NCBI RefSeq assembly: GCF_014287955.1
Contig: NZ_JACOPD010000007.1
Span: forward strand, 62,001-126,000
From: Lachnospira hominis (ex Liu et al. 2021)
GTDB taxonomy: Bacteria; Bacillota; Clostridia; Lachnospirales; Lachnospiraceae
Direction of reading: 5' to 3'
DNA length: 64,000 nt
Positions within the stretch are counted from its first letter, which is position 1; each line of letters opens with the position of its first letter. Positions 44,647 through 52,898 of the stretch are shown here, one piece after another. The translations under genes were made by a program, and so were the position numbers. Under the pieces are notes generated by a model that was not told where the DNA came from, searched no databases, and was given only the letters and a program-made list of their open reading frames with translations.

Positions 44647-45717
44647 ATGAAAAAGACAGCTTTGATTATGGCAGGAGGCAAAGGGGAGAGATTTTGGCCA
44701 AAGAGTCGTATTTCTCTTCCAAAACAGTTTTTATCACTTACAGACGATGGAAAGACAATGATACAGCTCACTGTGGAACGTATTCGTCCGCTTGTTGAGC
44801 TTGAAGACGTATATATTGCAACTAACAGTTTATATAAGAATCTTGTTTTGGATCAGTTACCGGGAATTCCAGAAGAAAATATTCTGTGTGAGCCTATAGG
44901 AAGAAATACAGCACCTTGTATAGGACTCGGGGCTGTTCATATCAACACAAAGTATGATGATGCTGTCATGATAGTGCTTCCTTCTGACCATCTTATCAAG
45001 AATAATGAGGTTTTTGCAGATACATTAAGTCGTGCAGCTGAAGTTGCACAGCAGGGTGAAAATCTTGTTACAGTCGGAATTACACCTAATTATCCGGAAA
45101 CGGGATATGGATATATTCATTACGACAAAGAGACTAAGCTGGGCACTGCCAATGCGGTAAAACAGTTCGTTGAAAAGCCTGATATTGAACTTGCAAAACA
45201 ATACCTTGCATCAGGTGAATATTTATGGAACAGCGGTATGTTTGTTTGGAAAGTGTCAACAATATTAGATAATTTCAAGAAATATATGCAGGATATATAT
45301 GAAGGACTTGTTGTTATAAAGAATTCGATAGGAACAGCAGATTACGAATCTGTATTAAAAGATACATTTACTGCAATGCGTTCAGAATCAGTAGATTATG
45401 GAATCATGGAAAATGCGGAAAATATTTACAGTATACCGGGAGATTTCGGATGGGATGATGTCGGTTCATGGCTTGCAGTCGGAAGAATTAAGAAAAATGA
45501 TGAAAATGGTAATGTTATAAACGGTAATGTGGTGTCTGTGTCATCAAAAAATTGTGTTATAGAAGCAAAAGACAAGCTTATTGCGGTTGTTGGTCTTGAA
45601 GATATAGTTGTTGTTGATACAGATGATGCAACTCTTGTATGTGATAAAGAACATGCTGGTGAAATTAAGAAAATTCTTGCAAAACTTCGCGAAGAAGGAA
45701 AGAATGAATACCTGTAA
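44647..45717 (+). CDS. manC: Mannose-1-phosphate guanylyltransferase (intact)
   Basis: This 356-residue nucleotidyltransferase makes GDP-mannose. Its active-site motifs are complete: GGKGERFWPKSR with the signature Arg, PKQFLSL, EPIGRNTAPCIGLG, LPSDHLI, FVEKPD, WNSGMFVWK and WDDVGSW. It lacks the C-terminal phosphomannose-isomerase cupin found in the long ManC proteins. The start at ATG 44647 follows AAAGGA; an upstream in-frame ATG at 44623 has no good site. It is the functional counterpart of the degenerate domain at the window end. Confidence 0.94.
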   Translation: MKKTALIMAGGKGERFWPKSRISLPKQFLSLTDDGKTMIQLTVERIRPLVELEDVYIATNSLYKNLVLDQLPGIPEENILCEPIGRNTAPCIGLGAVHINTKYDDAVMIVLPSDHLIKNNEVFADTLSRAAEVAQQGENLVTVGITPNYPETGYGYIHYDKETKLGTANAVKQFVEKPDIELAKQYLASGEYLWNSGMFVWKVSTILDNFKKYMQDIYEGLVVIKNSIGTADYESVLKDTFTAMRSESVDYGIMENAENIYSIPGDFGWDDVGSWLAVGRIKKNDENGNVINGNVVSVSSKNCVIEAKDKLIAVVGLEDIVVVDTDDATLVCDKEHAGEIKKILAKLREEGKNEYL

Positions 45718-45730
45718 TGTTTTTAAGCTG

Positions 45731-45759
45731 TTGACGTATTAAGACAATTCGTTTATAAT
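45731..45759 (+). promoter_or_regulatory. Strong internal promoter within the polysaccharide locus
   Basis: TTGACG (45731-45736), a 17-base spacer and TATAAT (45754-45759). It would drive the membrane gene at 45801 and those after it independently of the upstream operon. Confidence 0.8.
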
Positions 45760-45778
45760 CGACAATGTTTTGTCGATT
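45757..45778 (+). promoter_or_regulatory. Perfect palindrome overlapping the -10 and start site
   Basis: AATCGACAA (45757-45765), TGTT and TTGTCGATT (45770-45778) form a perfect 9-bp inverted repeat. Its left arm overlaps the TATAAT and it covers the expected transcription start, so it may be an operator or a 5' RNA hairpin. Confidence 0.6.
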
Positions 45779-45800
45779 GAAAAATAAGGAGAATATAGTA

Positions 45801-47546
45801 ATGGAAACAACTGAAAAGTCAAACAGGCTGGCAAAAATTATAAGTACAGTTGTTGTTTTGGCGATTATAGCAGGACTCGAGTATTTGTTTTTTGCAAAAG
45901 TTTTGTTTAGCGATGCTTTAATTGGTGAAACAAACGATTCAAGATTGAATAACCTTTTGGTGGAACACTGGTTTCATGCATTTACCGGTAAAGAATCATT
46001 TAGTGTAGTAAATATATTTTACCCGATGCCGGACACTGTTGCTTTTACGGATATGCTTGTCGGATTTGCTATTCCGTACAGTATTCTGAGAGCATTTGGG
46101 ATGAATATGTTCCTTGCAAATAAAATAGTTCTTATAGCATTTCATATTTTTGGCAGTTATACATTTTATTATCTGCTTAAAAGAAAATTTAAGATTGATA
46201 GTTTCTGGAGTCTTGTAGGAGTTGTTATTTTTTCTTATTCAAGTGCTTATTATGTCAGAATCGGGCATACACAGTTAATGGCTATAAGTCTTATACCTAT
46301 TTTAATTATATTTATATATTCATTTTTTGAAAAATTTGAATCAAATAAAAAGAGAATCCTGTATGCAGTTCTTTCAATTACAACGTATGCACTTATCATG
46401 TACACAAGCTGGTATACAGCATTTTTTACAGCATTATTTTTTGTTACATTGATATTAACATATCTTATTGTATCATATTCAAATAAAAATCGTGTTTTAA
46501 AGGTTGTCTTTGAATATATAAAAACATGCTGGAAAGAGGTTGTGGCATATTGTATATATGCTATATGTATAGTAATTCCTTTTTTCAAACTTTATATTCC
46601 AGTCAGTAAAATGTTCGGAAAAAGAACATATGGTGAAATTGTAAGTCAGCTTCCTGAACTTATTGATTTCTTTAATGTTTCGACAGGAAACAGAATGCTT
46701 GGCTGGCTTATGGAAAAAATGAACCTTAACGGACGATATGAAACAAAAGGAATGTTTGTGTGGGAGCTCTATGTAGGCTTTTCTATTATAGTAATGGGAC
46801 TTCTGGTATTTTTGTTCTTCTATATCAGAAGAAAATATTTAAAGCAGAAATACAGCCTTATTGAAAAGACGGGTGTTTATGATAATCAGGATATGACGCT
46901 TCGAGTTTCACTTATATATGCTGTGTTTGTTTCATTTTTACTGTTGGTTCAATCAAATGGTGCTTCACTTTGGCTTTTCGTTTATAAATTGTTTCCGGGT
47001 GCTTCGGCAATAAGAGCAGTTGTACGATATAATTTCTTTTTGACAATACCAGTTGCCATAGTTATTGCGGTTAATGGTTATAAAATATGCAGTGGATTTG
47101 AATGGAAAAAGGGCTTTGCAGTGGCAATACCTCTTGTTTTATCTGCATTAATATGGTATAGCAACAGCAATACTGTAGGAATTCAGTCAGATTGGAATAT
47201 TTCTGAAGAAGAAAGACAGATAAGTACTGTTTCTGCTCCACCTGATGATTGCGAAGCTATGTATATTATAGATACTAAACCAGATTCACATACTTATTAT
47301 GGAGAGAAATATTCATGGATTAGTTATCAACATTTTGCATGGGAAATATGTGAAAAGTATGATATTAAGAATTTGAATGGTTACTCAGGTCAGTTCCCGA
47401 TAGGCTGGGTATTAAACAATGCCGATGATGTAAAAAATATTCATAAGTATGCTACAGATTGGATAGAGGGTACAAATGTAAGTTTAAAAGTATATTATTA
47501 TGATATGGGAACAGATACATGGCATGAATATGTACCAGTAAAATAA
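45801..47546 (+). CDS. Multi-pass membrane protein, GT-C-like
   Basis: This 581-residue protein has about ten or more hydrophobic segments and a soluble C-terminus (from about 465). An acidic motif in the first extracytoplasmic loop (GETNDSRLNN, about 43-52) matches where GT-C enzymes have their catalytic Asp. The family is not certain; it resembles large uncharacterised bacterial GT-C or YfhO-like proteins. GT-C enzymes use polyprenyl-phosphate sugars outside the cell, which fits the GtrA and DPM-synthase-like genes around it. It starts at ATG 45801 after AAGGAG, downstream of its own promoter and palindrome. Confidence 0.65.
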   Translation: METTEKSNRLAKIISTVVVLAIIAGLEYLFFAKVLFSDALIGETNDSRLNNLLVEHWFHAFTGKESFSVVNIFYPMPDTVAFTDMLVGFAIPYSILRAFGMNMFLANKIVLIAFHIFGSYTFYYLLKRKFKIDSFWSLVGVVIFSYSSAYYVRIGHTQLMAISLIPILIIFIYSFFEKFESNKKRILYAVLSITTYALIMYTSWYTAFFTALFFVTLILTYLIVSYSNKNRVLKVVFEYIKTCWKEVVAYCIYAICIVIPFFKLYIPVSKMFGKRTYGEIVSQLPELIDFFNVSTGNRMLGWLMEKMNLNGRYETKGMFVWELYVGFSIIVMGLLVFLFFYIRRKYLKQKYSLIEKTGVYDNQDMTLRVSLIYAVFVSFLLLVQSNGASLWLFVYKLFPGASAIRAVVRYNFFLTIPVAIVIAVNGYKICSGFEWKKGFAVAIPLVLSALIWYSNSNTVGIQSDWNISEEERQISTVSAPPDDCEAMYIIDTKPDSHTYYGEKYSWISYQHFAWEICEKYDIKNLNGYSGQFPIGWVLNNADDVKNIHKYATDWIEGTNVSLKVYYYDMGTDTWHEYVPVK

Positions 47547-47598
47547 GTAATAAATATTAAGAAATAACAAAGTTAGAAATCAGAAAGGTAAAGAAAAA

Positions 47599-48294
47599 AT
47601 GAGTAACATGAATGAAAAAACATTGTCTATAGTGATTCCTTGCTATAACGAAGAAAACAGTATACTTGACCTTGTGAAAAAGGTGTTGGAATCACCTGTT
47701 CCTAACAAAGAAATCATCGTAGTAGATGACTGTTCAAAAGATGGAACAAGAACAGTTCTTGAAAGAGATGTAAAACCTCTTGTAAGCAAGATTGTTTATC
47801 ATGAAGTTAATCAGGGTAAGGGTGGAGCTTTAAAGACTGGCTTTGCGGCTGCTACAGGTGACGTTGTGATTATTCAGGATGCTGACCTTGAATACGATCC
47901 AATGGAATATCCACAGGTTGTAAATCCTATATTTAATGATGAAGCTGATGTAGTATATGGTTCAAGATTTAAAGAATCTAAGATGAAAGGTTATCTTGCT
48001 AACAGAATGGCGAACTGGTTTCTTACAAAATTATCAAATCTTTTCACACATCTTAAATGTACAGATATGGAGACATGTTATAAGGCATTTAAACGTGAGA
48101 TTATTCAGTCTGTTGATATTCAGGAAAAGAGATTTGGTTTTGAGCCTGAAATTACAGCCAAAGTAGCAAAAATGAATGTAAGATTTAAAGAAGTACCTAT
48201 TTCATATTATCCAAGAACAAATGAAGAAGGTAAGAAGATTGGCTTCAGCGATGGCGTAAGAGCTATTTACTGCATTTGGAGATATAGAAAATAA
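47599..48294 (+). CDS. Polyprenyl-phosphate glycosyltransferase (DPM synthase-like GT2)
   Basis: This 231-residue GT2 enzyme has LSIVIPCYNEENSI, IVVDDCSKDGT, VNQGKGGALKTGF and the metal site QDADLEYDP, with GSRFKE. This is typical of dolichol/polyprenyl-phosphate mannose or glucose synthases. It has no membrane helix of its own, so it may work with the GtrA protein encoded next (one-base overlap of stop and start). It would transfer a sugar to polyprenyl phosphate on the cytoplasmic face. Confidence 0.92.
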   Translation: MSNMNEKTLSIVIPCYNEENSILDLVKKVLESPVPNKEIIVVDDCSKDGTRTVLERDVKPLVSKIVYHEVNQGKGGALKTGFAAATGDVVIIQDADLEYDPMEYPQVVNPIFNDEADVVYGSRFKESKMKGYLANRMANWFLTKLSNLFTHLKCTDMETCYKAFKREIIQSVDIQEKRFGFEPEITAKVAKMNVRFKEVPISYYPRTNEEGKKIGFSDGVRAIYCIWRYRK

Positions 48295-48707
48295 TGAAGT
48301 TATTAAATAAAGCTAACATAAAACAATTTATATCTTATTTCTTTGTTGGCGGTGTTGCTGCAATAGTTGAGTGGGTGATGTTCTTTATATTTGCAAATGT
48401 ATTGCAGATAAATTATTTTGTTTCAACAGTAATTGCATTTATATTTTCAACGACAGCCAACTGGATATTAGGAAGAATAACAACATTTAAAGATAACAAT
48501 ACGTATAAAGATAAGAAAGCAAAAGAGGCTTTTCTTGTATTTGTTGTAAGTGCAATAGGATTGCTATTTAACCTCATTCTCATGTATCTTTTTGTTACTG
48601 TGATGGGATTTGACAGTTCGTTAGGCAAGACATTAAGTAAGATTGCAGCTACAGGTATTGTTTTTATATGGAATTTCCTTATAAGAAAACTTGTTATATA
48701 TAAATAA
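48294..48707 (+). CDS. GtrA-family membrane protein, second copy
   Basis: This 137-residue four-helix protein begins with IKQFISYFFVGGVAAIVEWVM and has STTANWILGRITTF in the middle, as in GtrA/DPMS-associated flippases. The ATG overlaps the stop of the glycosyltransferase gene by one base, so the two are translationally coupled. It probably presents the polyprenyl-phosphate sugar outside the membrane. A terminator lies just downstream. Confidence 0.87.
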   Translation: MKLLNKANIKQFISYFFVGGVAAIVEWVMFFIFANVLQINYFVSTVIAFIFSTTANWILGRITTFKDNNTYKDKKAKEAFLVFVVSAIGLLFNLILMYLFVTVMGFDSSLGKTLSKIAATGIVFIWNFLIRKLVIYK

Positions 48708-48722
48708 ATATATAGATGTGCG

Positions 48723-48765
48723 AATCCTCTGCTTTTGTAATAATCAAAGGTAGAGGATTTCTTTT
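48723..48765 (+). terminator. Terminator or attenuator after the second GtrA gene
   Basis: AATCCTCT (48723-48730) pairs with AGAGGATT (48752-48759), with an inner CTTT/AAAG, followed by TCTTTT. The next ribosome binding site begins right after it. Confidence 0.75.
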
Positions 48766-48775
48766 GGAGATATTA

Positions 48776-50284
48776 ATGAAAGACAAACAGATTAAAATCG
48801 AAAAGACTATATTTTATATGCTGTTACTAATGGTAATGGTATATAGGGGTGTTATTCTTTTTAAATATTCATTTTATTATGTTGATGATGACCAGGCATT
48901 GATGTGGTACGGAACTGTTTCGTTTGCTCATTTTGATTTTCATGAGCCATGTTTTTTTGGACAGTCATATGGAAGCATGATTGAATCACTGCTGGCAGTA
49001 CCGTTTTATTTTCTTCATATACCGCTTAAAGTGGCACTTCCCGTTTCAACATTAATTTTTACAACACTGCCATTTTTATATCTGGGTATAAAAAGCCTTG
49101 AAAATAACAGAATGGTTGCAGCTTATATTATATTGTTTGTATATGGTGCTATGAGTTATGACTGGGATGTGCTTACATCTATTCCAAGGGCGTTCGTTGG
49201 AGGATTTATATTTGGAGTAATAGGTGGTGTGCTTATAAATGAAGAAGGTAAATGGTATAAATATCTCATAGCATCATATTGCATATATCTTGGGTACATT
49301 ATAACAAATACAGTTGTTGCAATTGCAGGAATGTCATATCTTGCAATGGTTTTATATAATAAAATTGATAAAGATTTTATTAAAAAGCGTTTTCCGGGGC
49401 TGATAGCCGGTAATGTGCTTGGATTTATTACAGGGTACTTTATAAAAATGTTTTATGTAAATAATCCTGATTATAATCTTCATCCTGCTTATAATGCTGC
49501 GGTAAGTCTTGAAGTTTTAAGAGAAAATATTGCAGATTTTAATGAAATAGCAGGCTGGTTTACACCAGTGACCATAGGGGCGGTATGGATTATTGTAATG
49601 CTTGTGATTGTATGGATATGCATATACAGAGGTGCATTTAAGCCACTTATAATGACAGCGTTTGCCTTTTTTGGATTTATTGCTATACTGTCACTTGATA
49701 AAATGGAAGATTATATGCCGGGAACACTTTTATATGGCCAGCTTAGGATGCTGTTGTTTGTTCCGTACATGATTGCATTAGTCGTATTTTTGTGCTCATG
49801 TTATGATGAATCTGTGTGGAACAGAAAAAAGACATATGCGGGATGTATAGTTATGGTATTATGTTTTCTTGCAGTAATGGTCATAAAGAGTAATATAATA
49901 ATAAAAGAAATTATCTCAGAAGACAGTGTTTTGTATAATTCAGAAGTTATAAATTTACAACAGTCAGATGACCTGATTGAAAATGCAAGAGAAGCAGGGC
50001 GGATAGCAGTTGAAAATAATTGTGATGTTGTGATTCAGGTTGATGATAATAAAGCGTTTGGATATATATGTGCCGCATTGAATTATAATAAATTTGTTCA
50101 ATATAATGCAGAATATGACAGAAGGACGTGGGTATATCACAATATGCAGCATCTGGGAAATTTCAGATGTCTTCTCGTAAAATATAACAGCGATGACGGA
50201 TTATCGACAGAAGTTGTAGAAATATATGATGAGCCTGTGACACAATGGCTTTACGATAATATGGGATTAACAAGAAATAATTAA
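48776..50284 (+). CDS. Multi-pass membrane protein, GT-C-like, with DDD motif
   Basis: This 502-residue protein has about ten hydrophobic segments and a soluble tail from about 385. The first external loop has YYVDDDQALMWYG (about 32-44), an acidic cluster in the position of GT-C catalytic residues. With the polyprenyl-phosphate GT2 and GtrA just before it, it completes a GtrB-GtrA-GtrC-like set for side-chain glycosylation. The family itself is not identified with certainty. The start at 48776 follows GGAGA; an in-frame ATG at 48716 would cross the terminator. Confidence 0.68.
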   Translation: MKDKQIKIEKTIFYMLLLMVMVYRGVILFKYSFYYVDDDQALMWYGTVSFAHFDFHEPCFFGQSYGSMIESLLAVPFYFLHIPLKVALPVSTLIFTTLPFLYLGIKSLENNRMVAAYIILFVYGAMSYDWDVLTSIPRAFVGGFIFGVIGGVLINEEGKWYKYLIASYCIYLGYIITNTVVAIAGMSYLAMVLYNKIDKDFIKKRFPGLIAGNVLGFITGYFIKMFYVNNPDYNLHPAYNAAVSLEVLRENIADFNEIAGWFTPVTIGAVWIIVMLVIVWICIYRGAFKPLIMTAFAFFGFIAILSLDKMEDYMPGTLLYGQLRMLLFVPYMIALVVFLCSCYDESVWNRKKTYAGCIVMVLCFLAVMVIKSNIIIKEIISEDSVLYNSEVINLQQSDDLIENAREAGRIAVENNCDVVIQVDDNKAFGYICAALNYNKFVQYNAEYDRRTWVYHNMQHLGNFRCLLVKYNSDDGLSTEVVEIYDEPVTQWLYDNMGLTRNN

Positions 50285-50357
50285 AAGTTTAAACTACTTT
50301 ATCAAAAGCTATTTGTATAAGTTTAACAAAAAAACTCGATAAAATTTGATAAAAGTG

Positions 50358-50386
50358 TTGAAGAATTAATTTTATTTTGATAAAAT
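50358..50386 (+). promoter_or_regulatory. Promoter of the UDP-glucose dehydrogenase gene
   Basis: TTGAAG (50358-50363), a 17-base spacer and TAAAAT (50381-50386). GATAAAA recurs three times in the 50335-50386 stretch. The intergenic region 50285-50438 is otherwise empty. Confidence 0.6.
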
Positions 50387-50438
50387 AATTCAAGTGGTTT
50401 TTTATTAATAAATATAACTTTAAGAAAAGAGGTATATG

Positions 50439-51779
50439 ATGAAGATAGCAGTTGTAGGAACAGGATATGTTGGCCTTGTAACAGGAGCTTGTCTTTCGGA
50501 CTTAGGAAATAACGTATGGTGCGTTGATGTTAATGAAGAAAAGATTAACGCATTAAAGAATGGAGAAATTCCGATTTACGAACCGGGACTTGAAGATCTT
50601 GTTATGAACAACTTTAAGGCGGGAACTTTAAAGTTCACAACAAAGATTCATCAGGCACTTGCTGATTCAGATATATGTTTTATAGCAGTTGGTACACCTA
50701 TGGGTGAAGACGGAAGTGCAGATTTACATTATGTATTAGGCGTTGCGGAAAGCATAGGACAGTACATGGATCATCATATGTATATTATAGATAAATCAAC
50801 AGTTCCTGTTGGTACAGCACAGAAGGTACGTGCAAAGGTTCAGGAAGAACTTGACAAGAGAGGAAGCAGTCTTACATTTGATGTTATCTCTAATCCTGAA
50901 TTCTTAAAAGAAGGTACAGCTATTTCTGACTGCCAGAGACCTGACAGAATTGTTATTGGTACAGATAATGATAATGCAGCAAAGGTAATGAAAGAACTTT
51001 ATCTTCCACTTGTACGTAACAATGAAAATATTATTTTTATGGATATTGCAAGTGCAGAGATGACAAAGTATACAGCTAATGCAATGCTTGCAACAAAGAT
51101 TTCATTCATGAATGAGATTTCAAATATCTGTGAGAGAGTTGGAGCTGACGTTAACAAGGTTCGTCTTGGTATTGGTTCAGATAAGAGAATTGGTTATTCA
51201 TTCATTTATCCAGGCTGTGGATACGGCGGAAGCTGCTTCCCTAAAGATGTTCAGGCACTTATTAAGACAAGCAAGGATTTTGGCTATACAACAAAGATTC
51301 TTAATGCTGTAGAGGAAGTAAACTTTGAACAGAAGCATGTAATTCCAAGAAAGGTTGTAGAGCGTTTCGGCGAAGACCTTACAGGAAAGACATTTGCAAT
51401 ATGGGGACTTGCATTTAAGCCTGATACAGATGATATGAGACAGGCAGCAGCCATCACAATCATCAATGAACTTACAAAGCGTGGTGCAAAAGTTAAGGCT
51501 TATGACCCTAAGGCAGAAAAAGAAGCAAGAGTATGCTACCTTAAAGATAATAAGAATGTTGAATACTGTGACAGCAAGTATACTGTACTTGTAGATGCAG
51601 ATGCAATGATTCTTGTAACAGAATGGAAAGAGTTCAGACAGCCGGATTTCATTGAAATCAAGAAGAGACTTAAAAATCCTGTTATATTTGACGGACGTAA
51701 CCAGTTTGATGCACACAGCCTTTCTGATAAAGGATTTGAATATTACCAGATTGGTGTCAGCAGCAAGTTAAATAAATAA
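50439..51779 (+). CDS. ugd: UDP-glucose 6-dehydrogenase
   Basis: This 446-residue enzyme makes UDP-glucuronate from UDP-glucose using two NAD+. The N-terminal KIAVVGTGYVGLVTG Rossmann loop, the substrate-binding SNPEFLKEGTA and the catalytic Cys in YPGCGYGGSCFPKD are clear. GLAFKPDTDDMRQAA in the C-terminal NAD-linker domain is also typical. I start it at the second of two adjacent ATG codons because of its distance to AAGAGG. The product feeds the decarboxylase encoded next, so both serve UDP-xylose formation. Confidence 0.96.
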   Translation: MKIAVVGTGYVGLVTGACLSDLGNNVWCVDVNEEKINALKNGEIPIYEPGLEDLVMNNFKAGTLKFTTKIHQALADSDICFIAVGTPMGEDGSADLHYVLGVAESIGQYMDHHMYIIDKSTVPVGTAQKVRAKVQEELDKRGSSLTFDVISNPEFLKEGTAISDCQRPDRIVIGTDNDNAAKVMKELYLPLVRNNENIIFMDIASAEMTKYTANAMLATKISFMNEISNICERVGADVNKVRLGIGSDKRIGYSFIYPGCGYGGSCFPKDVQALIKTSKDFGYTTKILNAVEEVNFEQKHVIPRKVVERFGEDLTGKTFAIWGLAFKPDTDDMRQAAAITIINELTKRGAKVKAYDPKAEKEARVCYLKDNKNVEYCDSKYTVLVDADAMILVTEWKEFRQPDFIEIKKRLKNPVIFDGRNQFDAHSLSDKGFEYYQIGVSSKLNK

Positions 51780-51788
51780 TAATATTAC

Positions 51789-51821
51789 AAAATGCGGCTG
51801 CTTTATGGCAGCTGCAATTTT
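51789..51821 (+). terminator. Hairpin/attenuator between ugd and the UDP-xylose synthase gene
   Basis: AAAATGCGGCTGC (51789-51801) pairs with GCAGCTGCAATTTT, with minor mismatches, and ends in TTTT. It leaves the next ribosome binding site free, so it could reduce but not block downstream expression. Confidence 0.6.
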
Positions 51822-51836
51822 GGGATGGAGATTAAA

Positions 51837-52775
51837 ATGAAAAGAATATTAGTTACAGGCGGAGCGGGATTCTTAGGCTCTAACCTCTGTAAAAGACTTA
51901 TAAAAGAAGGCAACCATGTAATCTGTGTTGACAACCTTTACACAGGCCGTATGGTAAATGTTGAAGAACTTATGGATAATCCTGAGTTTGAATTTATCAA
52001 CCATAATATAATTGAGCCGCTTGATATAGACAATCTTGATGAGATTTACAATCTTGCATGCCCTGCAAGCCCTCCACATTATCAGAAGTCACCAACATAT
52101 ACAACTAAAACATGTGTACTTGGTATTCTTAATATGCTTGAACTTGCAACAAAGAATAATGCAAAGATTATGCAGTTCTCAACAAGTGAGGTTTATGGAG
52201 ATCCTTTCGTACATCCACAGGTTGAGACATACAGAGGAAATGTTAATCCAATCGGTATCCGTTCATGTTATGATGAAGGAAAGAGAGTTGCGGAAACACT
52301 CTGTTTCGATTATAACAGGGAATTCGGAACAAGAATCAAGGTTATAAGAATATTTAACACATACGGACCTATGATGGATCCTAAAGATGGCCGAGTGGTT
52401 TCTAATTTCATTATTCAGGCACTTAAAGGAGAGGATATTACTATATACGGTGATGGTTCACAGACACGTTCATTCTGTTATGTTGACGACCTTATTGAAG
52501 GTATTGTAAGAATGATGGCGTCAAGAGAAGATTTCTTAGGACCTGTAAATCTTGGTAATCCTGGAGAATTCACAATCCGTGAACTTGCAGAAATCGTACT
52601 TGAGATGGTAGACACAAAATCAAAGCTTGTATGCATGGATTTACCAAAGGATGATCCTACACAGAGAAAGCCTGATATAACAGTTGCAGGAAGAGAGCTT
52701 AACGGATGGGCACCTAAGATTTCGTTAAGAGAAGGTCTTGTTCCTACAATAGAGTATTTTAAGAAGACAATCTAA
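51837..52775 (+). CDS. UDP-glucuronate decarboxylase (UDP-xylose synthase)
   Basis: This 312-residue SDR enzyme closely resembles UDP-xylose synthases. The NAD loop is [16 protein letters not shown]. Family-defining segments are [42 protein letters not shown] with the catalytic Tyr and Lys, and [10 protein letters not shown]. It decarboxylates UDP-glucuronate from ugd to UDP-xylose. The start at ATG 51837 follows GGAGA; an in-frame ATG at 51792 lies within the hairpin. A terminator closes the unit. Confidence 0.93.
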   Translation: MKRILVTGGAGFLGSNLCKRLIKEGNHVICVDNLYTGRMVNVEELMDNPEFEFINHNIIEPLDIDNLDEIYNLACPASPPHYQKSPTYTTKTCVLGILNMLELATKNNAKIMQFSTSEVYGDPFVHPQVETYRGNVNPIGIRSCYDEGKRVAETLCFDYNREFGTRIKVIRIFNTYGPMMDPKDGRVVSNFIIQALKGEDITIYGDGSQTRSFCYVDDLIEGIVRMMASREDFLGPVNLGNPGEFTIRELAEIVLEMVDTKSKLVCMDLPKDDPTQRKPDITVAGRELNGWAPKISLREGLVPTIEYFKKTI

Positions 52776-52789
52776 AGGGATGGTTAATG

Positions 52790-52826
52790 CCTGATGGTTA
52801 TTTTATATAACTGTCAGGTGTTTTTT
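52790..52826 (+). terminator. Terminator after the UDP-xylose synthase gene
   Basis: CCTGATGGTTAT (52790-52801) pairs fully with ATAACTGTCAGG (52807-52818), using two G-T pairs, around a 5-base loop and with a TGTTTTTT tail. Confidence 0.88.
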
Positions 52827-52827
52827 G

Positions 52828-52856
52828 TTGCGTAAATTTTCCATTTGAGTTAAAAT
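52828..52856 (+). promoter_or_regulatory. Promoter of the sugar kinase/nucleotidyltransferase fusion gene
   Basis: TTGCGT (52828-52833), a 17-base spacer and TAAAAT (52851-52856), just after the preceding terminator. Confidence 0.6.
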
Positions 52857-52898
52857 AATCTAATGTATTAAAACAGATTAATTATAATGGAGAAAAAA

